Origin: Liolophura sinensis | Taxonomy: Eukaryota; Mollusca; Polyplacophora; Chitonida; Chitonidae | DNA length: 60,000 bases | Assembly: GCF_032854445.1 (NCBI RefSeq) | Contig: NC_088300.1 | Location: forward strand, 28,627,608-28,687,607 | Direction: 5' to 3' | Position numbers and translations under genes: made by a program | Notes under the pieces: generated by a model | Database searches by the model: none | What the model was told of the DNA's origin: nothing | Seen by the model: only the letters and a program-made list of their open reading frames with translations | In this document: positions 59,800 to 60,000 of the stretch, piece after piece | Layout: the number at the start of each line of letters is the position of its first letter | How positions within the stretch are numbered: position 1 is the first letter of the stretch

Positions 59800-60000
59800 C
59801 TGAAAAAAAGACATTATAAAGTGGATAAAAATCGGGTAGAGCTCAGGGAAATGACACCGATAAAATTCAACATGCTTGTAGTAGTACGCTAGTAGGTCAC
59901 TTGTTCAATAAGCAGGCAACGAAAATATATCACTCACTTGGAGAATTCACACACACTATTCAACAAGTGGGTAAGAAGAAATAATTACACCAAAGCAAAG
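59800..60000 (-). other. ARID5B intron 1, 3' end
   Basis: Sequence upstream of the exon 2 acceptor. Nothing recognised except the polypyrimidine tract next to 59800. Confidence 0.6.

Noticed and set aside
59545-59814. ATG at 59812-59814 as the ARID5B start (MSFFQFIGNPCG)
   Set aside because: The bases between ATG and the exon are a textbook polypyrimidine-CAG acceptor at the same place as the human exon junction. An upstream first exon is more likely, though not proven.

Overview
This is intron-rich, AT-rich animal DNA. The organism is most likely a mollusc or another lophotrochozoan. The reasons are gene content (two spliced metazoan genes), the very frequent palindrome TACATGTA / ACATGTACATGT, and many copies of a tRNA-derived SINE (tRNA-like head, body reading GGTGTTTTACGCCGTACTCAAGAATATTTCACTTATACG in pieces, AAAT-type tail). 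The phylum is an inference. No bacterial, viral or CRISPR content was seen.

Region 54-28720 (minus strand) holds the N-terminal part of a TBC1D12/TBC1D14-type Rab GAP gene. Four coding exons (27528-28720, 6640-6873, 655-737, 54-171) join in a consistent frame. Together they encode about 542 residues ending in LPNW, just before the catalytic TBC domain, which lies beyond the left edge. The first intron is about 20.7 kb. A TATA-less promoter with ETS- and YY1-like sites is proposed near 28.96-29.07 kb.

Region about 31.9-59.8 kb (minus strand) holds an ARID5B-like gene: ten coding exons, 960 codons plus stop, in one consistent splice frame. It has the vertebrate-like N-terminal region, a GRPRKK AT-hook-like motif, a complete ARID DNA-binding domain spread over four exons, and a long disordered C-terminal part with a PTDLSLKK (CtBP-type PxDLS) motif. 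The first exon lies beyond the right edge. The large 1245-nt exon carries one in-frame TAG at 37526-37528, with a 60-codon open stretch in another frame across the same place. This is the main puzzle in the coding sequence. The two genes lie head-to-tail on the same strand: ARID5B upstream, TBC1D14 downstream.

The remainder is intron, 3' UTR and intergenic DNA full of repeats. There are at least eight copies or fragments of one SINE, including a young one with a perfect 13-bp target duplication and a tandem pair sharing one target sequence. There are two members of a second SINE-like family, several MITE-like inverted-repeat elements, two further dispersed families, and four tandem arrays. 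The most unusual array (724-1338) is a 44-bp minisatellite whose unit is a copy of the intron/exon junction of TBC exon 3, so it lays down a row of about 13 decoy 3' splice sites directly before the real one.
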